Of a stretch of 24,827 bases of DNA, positions 6,355 through 15,369 are shown piece by piece; the stretch's first letter is position 1; each line of letters opens with the position of its first letter. The translations under genes were made by a program, and so were the position numbers. The stretch comes from JBKHJZ01 sp046537875. GTDB lineage: Bacteria > Actinomycetota > Acidimicrobiia > Acidimicrobiales > VFJN01. The notes under the pieces are model-generated. The model saw only the letters and a program-made list of their open reading frames with translations, searched no databases and was not told the DNA's origin. Location: assembly GCA_046537875.1 (NCBI GenBank), contig JBKHJZ010000032.1:1-24827 (forward strand). Direction: 5' to 3'.

Positions 6355-7709
6355 AGTACGTGTCGACCCGCGGGCTGTCCCCGGCCCTCGACTTCGCCGA
6401 CGTGCTGCTCGGCGGGCTGGCGCCCGACGGCGGCCTCTACGTCCCGGAGTCGTGGCCCGTGCTGCCCGACGGGTGGCAGGTGCCCCGGCCCTACGGGGAG
6501 GTCGCAGCCGAGGTGCTGTGGCCCTACGTCGAGGGCTCGACGTTCGATCGCCGTGAGCTGGGGCGGATCATCGACGACGCCTACGCGGGCTTCACCCACC
6601 CCGACGTCTGCCCGCTGGTCGAGATCGAGCCGGGCCTCTGTGTGGTCGAGCTGTTCCACGGGCCGACGCTCGCCTTCAAGGACGTCGCCCTCCAGCTCGT
6701 CGGGCGCCTCTTCGACGCCGAGCTCTCCCGCCGGGGGGAGCGGGCCACGGTGGTGGTGGCCACCTCCGGCGACACGGGGTCGGCCGCGATCGCCGCCTGC
6801 GTGGGCCGGCCGAACCTCGACGTGGTGGTGCTCCACCCCGCAGGGCGGGTCTCCGACGTGCAACGGCGGCAGATGACCACGGTCGACGCGCCGAACGTGC
6901 ACAACGTGGCCGTCGAGGGCACCTTCGACGACTGCCAGGACCTCGTGAAGGCGCTGTTCGCCGACGGCCGGCTGCGGGAGCGGGTCGGCCTGTCGGCGAT
7001 GAACTCGATCAACTGGGGCCGGGTCGCGGCCCAGATCGTCTACTACGTGAGCGCGACCGCCACCGCGGGACCGTGCGAGGTGGCCGTGCCCACCGGCAAC
7101 TTCGGCAACGTGCTCGCGGGCTGGGTCGCCCGACGCTCGGGTGCGCCGATCGAGCGCCTGGTCATCGGGTCGAACCGCAACGACATCCTCACCCGCTGGG
7201 TGCGCACGGGGGCGCTCGTCTCCGAGGCGGTCGTCCCCACGCTCAGCCCGGCGATGGACATCCAGGTGTCGTCCAACCACGAGCGGCTCCTGTTCGAGCT
7301 GCTCGGCCGGGACGGTCCGGCGACCGCCGAGATGATGCGGCGCTTCCGCCGGGTCGGATCGGTCGAGGCACCCCGCGACCCGGTGTTCGCCGCCGCGAGC
7401 TTCGACGACGAGGCGACCCTCGCGGAGATCGCCGACCTCCACCGCCGCACCGGTTACCTGGCCGACCCCCACACCGCCGTGGGCATCGCGGCAGCGCGCA
7501 GCTGCCGGACGCGCACCGACCTGCCGATGGTGTGCCTCGCCACCGCGCACCCGGCCAAGTTCCCCGACGCCGTGGAGCAGGCGACCGGCGCGCGGCCGCC
7601 GCTGCCCGACCACCTCGCGGACCTCCTCGACCGCACCGAGCGCTACGAGGTGCTCCCGGCCGACCTCGCAGCCGTGCGCGAGCACGTCGAGGCCGTGGCG
7701 GCGCGCTGA
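6351..7709 (+). CDS. thrC: Threonine synthase
   Basis: PLP enzyme (fold II) that converts O-phospho-L-homoserine to L-threonine and phosphate. The N-terminus MKYVSTRGLSPALDFADVLLGG is typical of the longer, E. coli/yeast-type ThrC. The PLP lysine is K110 in HGPTLAFKD. The motifs ATSGDTGSAA and PTGNFGNVLAG, which hold the cofactor, are intact. At 452 residues the length is normal for this subclass. It is transcribed with hom, and its ATG is confirmed by the conserved first residues. A short inverted repeat (GACCG-GGA-CGGTC, 7708-7720) covers the stop. Its substrate requires a homoserine kinase, but no thrB follows here. Confidence 0.96.
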   Translation: MKYVSTRGLSPALDFADVLLGGLAPDGGLYVPESWPVLPDGWQVPRPYGEVAAEVLWPYVEGSTFDRRELGRIIDDAYAGFTHPDVCPLVEIEPGLCVVELFHGPTLAFKDVALQLVGRLFDAELSRRGERATVVVATSGDTGSAAIAACVGRPNLDVVVLHPAGRVSDVQRRQMTTVDAPNVHNVAVEGTFDDCQDLVKALFADGRLRERVGLSAMNSINWGRVAAQIVYYVSATATAGPCEVAVPTGNFGNVLAGWVARRSGAPIERLVIGSNRNDILTRWVRTGALVSEAVVPTLSPAMDIQVSSNHERLLFELLGRDGPATAEMMRRFRRVGSVEAPRDPVFAAASFDDEATLAEIADLHRRTGYLADPHTAVGIAAARSCRTRTDLPMVCLATAHPAKFPDAVEQATGARPPLPDHLADLLDRTERYEVLPADLAAVREHVEAVAAR

Positions 7710-7776
7710 CCGGGACGGTCGGCGACGCCCGAGATCACCGGCGCGGTCCGAGCTTTCATCCGGCGCACCGGCTGGC

Positions 7777-7782
7777 TAGCGT
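7777..7782 (+). promoter_or_regulatory. Putative -10 box of the lipoprotein gene
   Basis: TAGCGT lies 58 nt before the ATG at 7841, with a weak TTCATC (7755-7760) 16 nt upstream of it. This would give a leader of about 50 nt containing the AGGAAGG SD. Confidence 0.3.
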
Positions 7783-7840
7783 CGTGCCCTTTCGCGTCTC
7801 CCGCGCGGCGAAACGGCGGGACGCCGACAGGAAGGACGAC

Positions 7841-8455
7841 ATGCGACGGTTCGGTACGGCCGCTGCGGTGCTGGTGCTCGCGCTCGGCGCTGCGGCGTGC
7901 AGCGACAGTGACGATGGTGGTGACGAGGATGCCTCGCCCGAGGGGGGCCAGGAGTACGTCGACGTCATCACCCAGACGATCGGCGGCGCACCCGGCATCC
8001 CCGAGGAGAGCAGCCGATGCCTCGCCGAGGCATTCGTGGAGGGGATCGGTGTCGACGAGCTCCAGGACCGGGGAACCCCGGAGGAGCTGGCCGATCGCAA
8101 CGAGGCCTTCACGGACATGACCCTGGACGAACCCCAGGCCGAGTCGGCCTACGACCACCTCGGGTCGTGCGCCGAGCCCCGAGAGCTCCTGGTCCAGACC
8201 GTGGCCTCCTCGCAGGAGTTGCCGGAGGAGGTCACGACCTGCGTCGACGAGACGGTGGACGACGACGCCGCCCGTGAGTTCTTCGTCACCCTGTTCCAGG
8301 GTCCCGAGGCCCAGCAGGAGAGCGAGGCCATGCAGGAACTGGGCGTGGCCCTCACCGAGTGCACGGCGGCAGGAGGGCCGGCGCCGCCGCAGGGACAACC
8401 CGCGCCGGCACCGCCGCAGCAGGGGGAGCCCGCACCGTCGACGACGACGCCCTGA
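7841..8455 (+). CDS. Putative lipoprotein, function unknown
   Basis: 204 residues. The N-terminus MRRFGTAAAVLVLALGAAAC is a compact lipoprotein signal peptide with the lipid-acceptor cysteine at position 20, followed by an acidic Ser/Asp/Gly linker (SDSDDGGDEDAS). The -3 residue is Ala rather than Leu, so the lipobox is not perfect. The middle is acidic and mostly helical in composition with four more cysteines (SRCLAEAF, LGSCAEP, VTTCVDE, LTECTAA), probably two disulfides. The tail is Pro/Gln-rich and ends in TTTP. A clear SD (AGGAAGG, 7829-7835) sits 5 nt before the ATG. It lies between thrC and the ApgM-like gene, where no gene is found in the M. tuberculosis order. No function can be assigned. 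Confidence 0.8.
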   Translation: MRRFGTAAAVLVLALGAAACSDSDDGGDEDASPEGGQEYVDVITQTIGGAPGIPEESSRCLAEAFVEGIGVDELQDRGTPEELADRNEAFTDMTLDEPQAESAYDHLGSCAEPRELLVQTVASSQELPEEVTTCVDETVDDDAAREFFVTLFQGPEAQQESEAMQELGVALTECTAAGGPAPPQGQPAPAPPQQGEPAPSTTTP

Positions 8456-8576
8456 CGCCCCCCGACCGCGACGCGGGCGCGCGGCGGCCGCTGGAGCCGA
8501 GCCCATAGGCCTGTCCGGGCACACCCTTGAGCATCGCGGGATGGGTGACCCGATGCGAGCCTGCGAGACTGGTGCC

Positions 8577-9731
8577 GTGAAGTACGTCATCTGCGTCCCG
8601 GACGGCTGCGCCGACGAGCCCGTGCCCGAGCTCGGCGGGCGCACGCCGCTGGAGGTGGCGTCGATGCCTACCCTGGCCCGCCTCGCCGCCCGGGGCGAGG
8701 TCGGCCGGGCGACCGTCATCCCGCCGGGGATGCCACCGGGCAGCGATGTCGGGAACATGTCGATCCTCGGCTTCGACCCGGCCCGCTACCACACGGGCCG
8801 GGCGCCCATCGAGGCCGCTGCGCGGGGGATCGGCCTGGAGCCCGACCAGGTGGCGTTCCGCTGCAACCTCGTCACGGTGGGCGGTGACGGGACGATGGTG
8901 GACTTCGCAGGTGGCCACCCCTCGTCGGAGGCCGCGGCCGAGGTGATCCGGGCTCTCGATGCCGAGCTGGGTTCGGGCGCGGGTGCCGAGGTGAGCTTCC
9001 ACGCGGGGGTCCAGTACCGCCACATCGTGGTCGCCCCCGCGTCCTGGGGGGACGCCCGCTGCGTCCCGCCCCACGACCTGACCGGCAGGCCAGCCATGCT
9101 GCCGCACGGCGCGGCGGCCCCGAAGCTGATCCGCCTGATGGACGCCAGCCGGCCCATCGTCTCGGCCTTCGGGTTGGACGCCACCCAGGTGTGGCTGTGG
9201 GGGCAGGGGCGGAGCCCGGACCTGCCGTCGTTCCGCGAGGTGACGGGCCTGCGGGGCGCGCTGGTCACGGCGGTCGACCTGATCCGTGGGCTGGGGGTCC
9301 TCACCGGCATGGAGATCGTCGAGGTCCCCGGTGCGACCGGCTGGTACGACACCGACTACGAGGGGAAGCGGGACGCGGCCCTCCGAACCCTGGCTGCCGG
9401 AGCCGACGTCTTCCTGCTGCACGTGGAGGCGACGGACGAGGCCGGTCACGCCGGCGACCTGAACGAGAAGATCGCAGCGCTGGAGGCGTGGGACCGCCGC
9501 ATCCTGGCCGGCCTGGTCGAGGGACTCGACGCCATGGGTCCCTGGCGGCTGCTCCTGCTGCCGGATCACCCGACGCCGGTGGCGTTGCGCACGCACACCA
9601 CCGACAGCGTGCCCTACGTGATCGTGGACAGCCGGTCGGATGGTCCGGGCGGCAGCTACAGCGAGGCGGGCACGGCCGCGTGCGCCCCGGTGCCCGGCCA
9701 CGAGCTGCTCGGGCGCCTGCTTGCGGCCTGA
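8577..9731 (+). CDS. ApgM-type phosphoglycerate mutase family protein; proposed homoserine kinase
   Basis: 384 residues of the alkaline-phosphatase superfamily, closest to archaeal-type cofactor-independent phosphoglycerate mutase (COG3635). The metal-binding aspartate D9 lies in VPDGCADEP. The nucleophile candidate S56 lies in PPGSDVGNMS, followed by the family stretch YHTGRAPIEAAARG. C-terminal metal ligands lie in HVEATDEAGHAGD, PDHPTP (D330, H331) and THTTD (H340). The GTG at 8577 is chosen because homologues begin MKYVI; ATGs at 8541 and 8553 would add residues. A bacterial subgroup of this family is catalogued (TIGR02535) as proposed homoserine kinase on gene-context grounds. Here it sits exactly where thrB lies in the thrC-rho interval of other actinobacteria, so the homoserine kinase role is favoured. 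A plain glycolytic mutase remains possible. Family assignment is firm; the reaction is inferred. Confidence 0.85.
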   Translation: MKYVICVPDGCADEPVPELGGRTPLEVASMPTLARLAARGEVGRATVIPPGMPPGSDVGNMSILGFDPARYHTGRAPIEAAARGIGLEPDQVAFRCNLVTVGGDGTMVDFAGGHPSSEAAAEVIRALDAELGSGAGAEVSFHAGVQYRHIVVAPASWGDARCVPPHDLTGRPAMLPHGAAAPKLIRLMDASRPIVSAFGLDATQVWLWGQGRSPDLPSFREVTGLRGALVTAVDLIRGLGVLTGMEIVEVPGATGWYDTDYEGKRDAALRTLAAGADVFLLHVEATDEAGHAGDLNEKIAALEAWDRRILAGLVEGLDAMGPWRLLLLPDHPTPVALRTHTTDSVPYVIVDSRSDGPGGSYSEAGTAACAPVPGHELLGRLLAA

Positions 9732-9740
9732 GCCCCGTGT

Positions 9741-9769
9741 TTCGAACGCGCTCGGGCCCGCGCTACAGT
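9741..9769 (+). promoter_or_regulatory. Putative rho promoter
   Basis: TTCGAA (9741-9746) and TACAGT (9764-9769) are separated by 17 nt. The start of transcription would be near 9776, giving a leader of about 185 nt before the rho ATG. The leader is C-rich with no obvious coding frame, consistent with the Rho autoregulation known from other bacteria. Confidence 0.45.
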
Positions 9770-9960
9770 ACGGGTGTTCTGCCGGGGGGTTCCGCACCGT
9801 GCGAGAGCGGATGACCGACCCCGGCCCATCCCGATCGTGGAGCGGATCCTCCTCCCGATCCCGCCCTCGCGCCGCACGGCAGGCGCACCGCGCCGTGGCT
9901 GCGTCGGCGACCGGGCTTCCGTCGAACCCGGCTCCCCAAGAAGTGAGGTGACAGCCCCCG

Positions 9961-11847
9961 ATGAGCGTGGACGCCACCGCCCTCGAACGGTCGGCACTCG
10001 AGCGCAAGGATCGCGAGGAGCTCACGACGATCGCTCAGGCGCTCGGCGCGCGGCCACCGTCGCGTGCCCGGAAGGCCGAGATCGTGCAGATGATCCTCGA
10101 GATCACGGGGGTCGAGTCGGCCGCCGGTGACGAGGGCAGCTCCGGCGCCAAGGACACCAAGGGCGCGGGATCCGGCACCGAGCGGGGTCGCGAGGAGGGC
10201 GCGGCGGCCGGCGCCGAGGTCGACGCCGCGGCCCGAGGCGACGCGCCCGACGAGCCCCCCGCCGAGTGGGAGACCGCACTCGGTGGCGACACCGACGGCC
10301 TGGCCGAGGCGGGGGACGGGGCGGCCTCCGCCTCCACCAGCGGCGACGGAGGGTCGTCCGCCCGAGCGGGCGGCGCATCGGGTGCCGGTGGTGGCCCGGC
10401 GGCGACGCGCAGCGGCGGCGATGCCTCAGGTGAGGGGCAGGCGCCGCCCGAGCAACGGGCCGGCGGGGCCCGCCGTCCGGGCGACCAGCCCAAGGCGGGT
10501 CAGCCGGCGCAGTCCGGGCAGAAGCAGGTCGACCAGCAGGCCCAGCCGAGGGGCGAGAAGCAGCAGGGCCAGACCGACCAGCAGCAGTCGGGACAGAGGC
10601 AGGCCGGCGAGCAGGCCGACGGCGCCGAGCCCGGCAACCGCCGGCGCCGTCGCCGCGGCCGGCGCAACAAGCAGGACGACGGCCATGCCGAGGAGTTCAC
10701 CGGCGAACCGATCGCGGTCGAGGGCCTGCTCGATCTGCGGGACGAGGGCTACGGCTTCCTCCGCGTCCGCGGGTCGCTCCCGTCGAAGGACGACATCTAC
10801 GTGTCGGTGAAGCAGGTGCGGCAGTTCGGGCTGCGCAAGGGCGACCACGTGGCGGGCGCCAGCCGGCCGGCCATGCGCAACGAGAAGAACCCGGCGCTCC
10901 TCCGGATCGAGAAGGTGAACGGTCGCGACCCCGAGCTGGCCAGGCAGCGGCGGCGGTTCGAGGATCTCACCCCGCTGTTCCCCGACCAGAAGCTCCGCCT
11001 CGAGACGGTCGAGGACCCGTCGAACATGACCTCGCGGATCGTCGATCTCATCGCGCCGATCGGGAAGGGGCAGCGTGGCCTGATCGTGTCGCCGCCGAAG
11101 GCCGGCAAGACGACCGTCATGAAGCACGTCGCGCGCTCGATCGAGCTCAACAACCCCGAGGTGAAGCTGATCGTCCTGCTCGTCGACGAGCGCCCCGAGG
11201 AGGTCACCGACATGCGGCGGTGGCTCCGGAACCCGACGAGCGAGGTGGTCGCCTCCACGTTCGACCGCCCGGCCGACGAGCACACCGCGGTGTCGGAGCT
11301 GACCATCGAGCGGGCCAAGCGGATCGTCGAGGACGGCGGTGACGTCTGCATCATCCTCGACGGCATCACCCGGCTCGCTCGGGCCTACAACCTGGCGGCG
11401 CCGCCGACGGGCCGGATCATGTCGGGCGGTGTCGACTCGGGCGCGCTGTACCCGCCGAAGAAGTTCTTCGGGGCGGCGCGCAACGTCGAGGAGGGCGGCT
11501 CGCTCACCATCCTGGCCACCGCGCTGATCGAGACCGGTTCCCGGATGGACGAGGTGATCTTCGAGGAGTTCAAGGGCACCGGCAACATGGAGCTGCGCCT
11601 CGACCGGCGCATGGCCGAGCGGCGGATCTACCCGGCCATCGACGTCGAGGCGAGCTCGACCCGGCACGAGGAGCTGCTCTTCCCCCGGGGTCAGCTGCAG
11701 CTCGTGTGGGCGCTGCGCCGGGTGCTGTCGGGCCTGTCGTCCGGCGATCGCGGCAACGCCGCCGCGCTCGAGCTGCTGATCGACCGCATGAAGACGTTCC
11801 GGACCAACGAGGAGTTCCTGGCCGAGGTGGCCAAGGCCGGAGCCTGA
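9961..11847 (+). CDS. rho: Transcription termination factor Rho
   Basis: Hexameric RNA-dependent ATPase that releases RNA polymerase at C-rich unstructured sites. Residues 1-50 form the Rho N-terminal helical domain (RKAEIVQMILEITG). About 55-250 is a low-complexity insertion rich in Gly, Ala, Glu and Gln, ending in an arginine patch (NRRRRRRGRRNK, about 226-238). The cold-shock-like primary RNA-binding domain follows (about 250-320, DEGYGFLRVRG). Walker A is PPKAGKTT near 378-385, and Walker B is VCIILD ending at D467, followed by GITRLARAYN. It is 628 residues against about 420 in E. coli; the extra length is the insertion, a known trait of actinobacterial Rho. SD GAGGTG is 10 nt before the ATG. 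Confidence 0.97.
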   Translation: MSVDATALERSALERKDREELTTIAQALGARPPSRARKAEIVQMILEITGVESAAGDEGSSGAKDTKGAGSGTERGREEGAAAGAEVDAAARGDAPDEPPAEWETALGGDTDGLAEAGDGAASASTSGDGGSSARAGGASGAGGGPAATRSGGDASGEGQAPPEQRAGGARRPGDQPKAGQPAQSGQKQVDQQAQPRGEKQQGQTDQQQSGQRQAGEQADGAEPGNRRRRRRGRRNKQDDGHAEEFTGEPIAVEGLLDLRDEGYGFLRVRGSLPSKDDIYVSVKQVRQFGLRKGDHVAGASRPAMRNEKNPALLRIEKVNGRDPELARQRRRFEDLTPLFPDQKLRLETVEDPSNMTSRIVDLIAPIGKGQRGLIVSPPKAGKTTVMKHVARSIELNNPEVKLIVLLVDERPEEVTDMRRWLRNPTSEVVASTFDRPADEHTAVSELTIERAKRIVEDGGDVCIILDGITRLARAYNLAAPPTGRIMSGGVDSGALYPPKKFFGAARNVEEGGSLTILATALIETGSRMDEVIFEEFKGTGNMELRLDRRMAERRIYPAIDVEASSTRHEELLFPRGQLQLVWALRRVLSGLSSGDRGNAAALELLIDRMKTFRTNEEFLAEVAKAGA

Positions 11848-11848
11848 G

Positions 11849-11879
11849 CGGACCCGCCGCCTGCGGCGAGGTTGGTCCG
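11849..11879 (+). terminator. Bipartite hairpin after rho
   Basis: One base after the rho stop, CGGACC-CGCCGC pairs with GCGGCG and GGTCCG (11849-11860 with 11863-11868 and 11874-11879), with a 2-nt loop and a 5-nt bulge. No U-tract follows. It overlaps the presumed -35 of rpmE, so it could act as terminator, mRNA end-protector or attenuator. Confidence 0.4.
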
Positions 11880-11901
11880 GGGTGGGGTCGCTCCGTAGAC
11901 T
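11872..11901 (+). promoter_or_regulatory. Putative rpmE promoter
   Basis: TTGGTC (11872-11877) and TAGACT (11896-11901) are 18 nt apart. Transcription would begin near 11908, giving a 20-nt leader with the GAGGAG SD. This allows rpmE to be expressed more strongly than rho. Confidence 0.5.
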
Positions 11902-11927
11902 CCATCGTTCGATCCGAGGAGACCACG

Positions 11928-12134
11928 ATGAAGGCTGGCATCCACCCCGAGTACGTCGAGACCCGTGTGCGTTGCTCGTGCGGCAACGAGTTCACCACGC
12001 GCTCGACCAAGGCCGACCTGCACGTCGAGCTCTGCAGCGAGTGCCACCCCTTCTACACGGGCAAGCAGAAGCTGGTCGACACCGGCGGACGGATCGACCG
12101 CTTCGAGCGGCGCTACGGCAAGCGCCGCAAGTGA
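11928..12134 (+). CDS. rpmE: 50S ribosomal protein L31 (zinc-binding type)
   Basis: 68 residues beginning MKAGIHPEYVETRV, the standard L31 start. Four cysteines in a CxC...CxxC layout (C16, C18, C36, C39) make this the zinc-binding C+ form, which in many actinobacteria is replaced under zinc starvation by a paralogue lacking the cysteines. The C-terminal basic tail (RFERRYGKRRK) contacts rRNA. SD GAGGAG (11916-11921) is 6 nt before the ATG, and a promoter candidate lies just upstream. No Zur-box-like palindrome was noticed before it. Placement between rho and prfA matches the conserved actinobacterial order. Confidence 0.96.
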   Translation: MKAGIHPEYVETRVRCSCGNEFTTRSTKADLHVELCSECHPFYTGKQKLVDTGGRIDRFERRYGKRRK

Positions 12135-12182
12135 GGCTCCCGCCGGCGACCCTCGGCCCGCTCGGCGGCCGAGCGGCACCGG

Positions 12183-13283
12183 ATGGGTGAACCGGCACTG
12201 GGAGCCACCCCCGGGACGGCGGGTGATCGCCGCCGGCAGCTCGCCGCGGCCAGGCTCGCGGGGCTGGTGGAGGCGCAGTGGGGCCGTGCTGCGCGGGAAC
12301 GCCCGTCGTTCCCGCCGGGTGCGGCGCTCCTCGGCACCGGCCCAGGCGGCCGGCGGGCCGCGTGGGTCACGTCCGCCGACAGGCCCGAGCACCTGCTGGG
12401 CCCCGCTCTCGTGTGGGCGGAGCAGCGCCACGTCGACGAGCTGCACCTGATCGCCGAGGGGACCGGCCCGCCGGACACCCAGCGGGCGGGCACGGGTACC
12501 GGCGCGGCGGGCGTGCTGGCGCGCCAGGCGGCGTGGTTCGGCTCCCACGCCCCGTCGGTGTGGCGCATCGAGGGCTCGTCGCTGGTGCCGGCCGAGCCGG
12601 CGCCGCTGCCCCGCCCGCGCCCGGCCCCGGCCCCGGCCGAGCTGGTCGACCTGCTGATCGACGCCGGGCTCGAGGTGGTGGTGGAGGGGGGCATGGTGCG
12701 GGGCGAGCTGAACGGCCTGGAGGTGGCGCGCATCGTCCACGGGACGACCAGCGCCGGCGAGCCCATCGACGAGCCCCGGCTCGAGGTGGGCGTCGGCAAG
12801 GCCGATCGAGAGCTGACGGCCACCGTGCACGCCGCCCTGCCGGCCGCCGAGCGGCTGCGACGCGTCGTCGACATCGTGGTCGAGCACCGCAGGCCCGGGG
12901 CGCCCCGCCACCCGCTCAACCAGCTGGTGCCCGAGCGTTGGCTGCGGGCGGTTCTCTGCCGGGCCCCGGGCGCCGTGGGTCTGGCGTCGCTGCGCCCGGC
13001 CGAGGGCGCCCGGCCGCGGCCCGACCTCACCCGCCGCGACGTGGCGGTCGCCACCGGTGCCACGCCGGACGGCGCGCCGGTGGTGGTGGCGTGCTCGGTG
13101 GGCGTGGCGCTCGACCTGGTGCCGACGGCGGCCGATGCCCGGGAGCTGCTGGATCCGGGCGCCCGGCTGCTGCTCGCCGTCCCGGAGCGTGACGATCATC
13201 CGGGCACCCGGCGCCTGGCCGCCAGGCTCGACCGGCCGGCCACGGTGGTGCCCGTCCCGGGAGACTGGCGGCGCGCCGGCTGA
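12183..13283 (+). CDS. Conserved-looking protein of unknown function
   Basis: 366 residues, not recognised. No signal peptide or membrane segment is visible, so it is probably cytoplasmic. The N-terminal half (1-135) contains an alpha/beta-looking stretch (PEHLLGPALVWAEQRHVDELHLIAEG). A proline-rich linker (PAPLPRPRPAPAPA, about 138-155) leads to a second domain with VVVEGGMVRGELNGLEVARIV and RLEVGVGKADRELTATVHAAL. The C-terminus has another hydrophobic-strand segment (PVVVACSVGVALDLVPTAADAREL). Codon use is as GC-rich at third positions as in its neighbours, so it looks like a resident gene. It begins 48 bp after rpmE with no clear SD, and it separates rpmE from prfA, which are adjacent in M. 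tuberculosis. A role linked to translation is only a guess from position. Confidence 0.75.
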   Translation: MGEPALGATPGTAGDRRRQLAAARLAGLVEAQWGRAARERPSFPPGAALLGTGPGGRRAAWVTSADRPEHLLGPALVWAEQRHVDELHLIAEGTGPPDTQRAGTGTGAAGVLARQAAWFGSHAPSVWRIEGSSLVPAEPAPLPRPRPAPAPAELVDLLIDAGLEVVVEGGMVRGELNGLEVARIVHGTTSAGEPIDEPRLEVGVGKADRELTATVHAALPAAERLRRVVDIVVEHRRPGAPRHPLNQLVPERWLRAVLCRAPGAVGLASLRPAEGARPRPDLTRRDVAVATGATPDGAPVVVACSVGVALDLVPTAADARELLDPGARLLLAVPERDDHPGTRRLAARLDRPATVVPVPGDWRRAG

Positions 13284-13366
13284 CCCGCCCGCGCTGCCGG
13301 CTGACCTGCCCGGCCATCCCGCCCGCCTCCGCCCTGGTGGGACGGGTGATCCCCCGCGGTGCTCGG

Positions 13367-13372
13367 TACGCT
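13367..13372 (+). promoter_or_regulatory. Putative leaderless -10 box of prfA
   Basis: TACGCT ends 8 nt before the GTG at 13381, the same spacing as at hom and the LuxR-family gene. There is no SD before this GTG. Confidence 0.5.
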
Positions 13373-13380
13373 GGCGTGTC

Positions 13381-14441
<1,061 letters not shown>

Positions 14442-14445
<4 letters not shown>

Positions 14446-15323
14446 CCGGCCCGGTCGCCGGGGACGCCGTCCGGTGGCGGTCGCTGCTGGCCGAGGTGAC
14501 CGGCCGGCTGGAGCGTGCCGGGATCGAGAACGCCCACCAGGAGGCCCGCTGGCTGGTGCAGCGCGCGGGCGGCTTCTCCGCCGCCGAGATGGTGGTGGCC
14601 CTCGAGCGACCGGCGCCCGAGCGGGGAGCGAGCTGCCTGCAGCGGATGGTCGAGCGGCGGGAGCGGGGTGAGCCCCTCCAGTACGTGCTCGGACGCTGGC
14701 AGTTCCGGACCCTCGAGCTGGTGGTGGACGAGCGCGTCCTGATCCCCCGCCCCGAGACCGAGGTGCTCGCGGGCATGGCCCTCGACGAGGTGCGGCGGCT
14801 CCGTGCCCGGCTCGCCGTCGACCTCGGGACGGGATCGGGGGCGATCGCCCTCAGCCTGGCCGCCGAGCAGCCCGGACTGGAGGTGTGGGGCACCGACTCG
14901 TCGGCCGACGCGCTCGCCGTGGCGAGGGCCAACCTTGCGGGGCTCGGGGAGGCCGCCGGCCGCGTCCGCCTGGTCGAGGGCGACTGGTTCGCGGCGGTCC
15001 CCGGCGGCCTCGCGGGGCGGGTGGGGGTGGCGGTGTCGAACCCCCCGTACGTCGCCCGGCACGAGGTGCCCGACCTGCCGCGCGAGGTCAGCGAGTGGGA
15101 GCCGGAGCGGGCGCTCGTCTCCGGTCCCGCCGGCGACGAGGACATCGGGCGCATCGTGGCCGAGGCGCCACGCTGGCTGACCCGGCCGGGATCGCTGCTC
15201 GTCGAGATGGCGCCCCACCAGGTGGCCGGCGCCCGCCGGGCCGCGCTCGCCGCCGGGTTCCGCTCGGCGACGATCTGGCCCGACCTCGCCGGGCGCGACA
15301 GGATCATCGTCGCTCGCACCTGA
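14442..15323 (+). CDS. prmC: Release factor glutamine N5-methyltransferase
   Basis: Methylates the GGQ glutamine of release factors 1 and 2 with S-adenosylmethionine. It has 293 residues. The N-terminal helical substrate domain (1-90) contains the family stretch RRERGEPLQYVLGRWQFRTLELVVDERVLIPRPETE. The SAM-binding motif I is VDLGTGSGAIALSLA (about 126-140). The substrate-glutamine motif NPPY is at 200-203, followed by VARHEVPDLPREVSEWEPERAL. The GTG start overlaps the prfA stop by 4 nt, so no separate SD is needed. Confidence 0.96.
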
Positions 15324-15357
15324 CCCGCCCGCAGCCGAGCCGGCGACGGGCGCCCAC

Positions 15358-15363
15358 TAGCGT
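15358..15363 (+). promoter_or_regulatory. Putative leaderless -10 box of tsaC
   Basis: TAGCGT ends 6 nt before the GTG at 15370, and no SD is seen. This suggests that tsaC has its own start of transcription despite following prmC by only 46 nt. Confidence 0.45.
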
Positions 15364-15369
15364 GGGGCG

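Noticed and set aside
10426..11667. 413-residue antisense frame across rho
   Set aside because: It has no recognisable domain, lies wholly opposite the conserved Rho core, and is explained by third-position GC bias.
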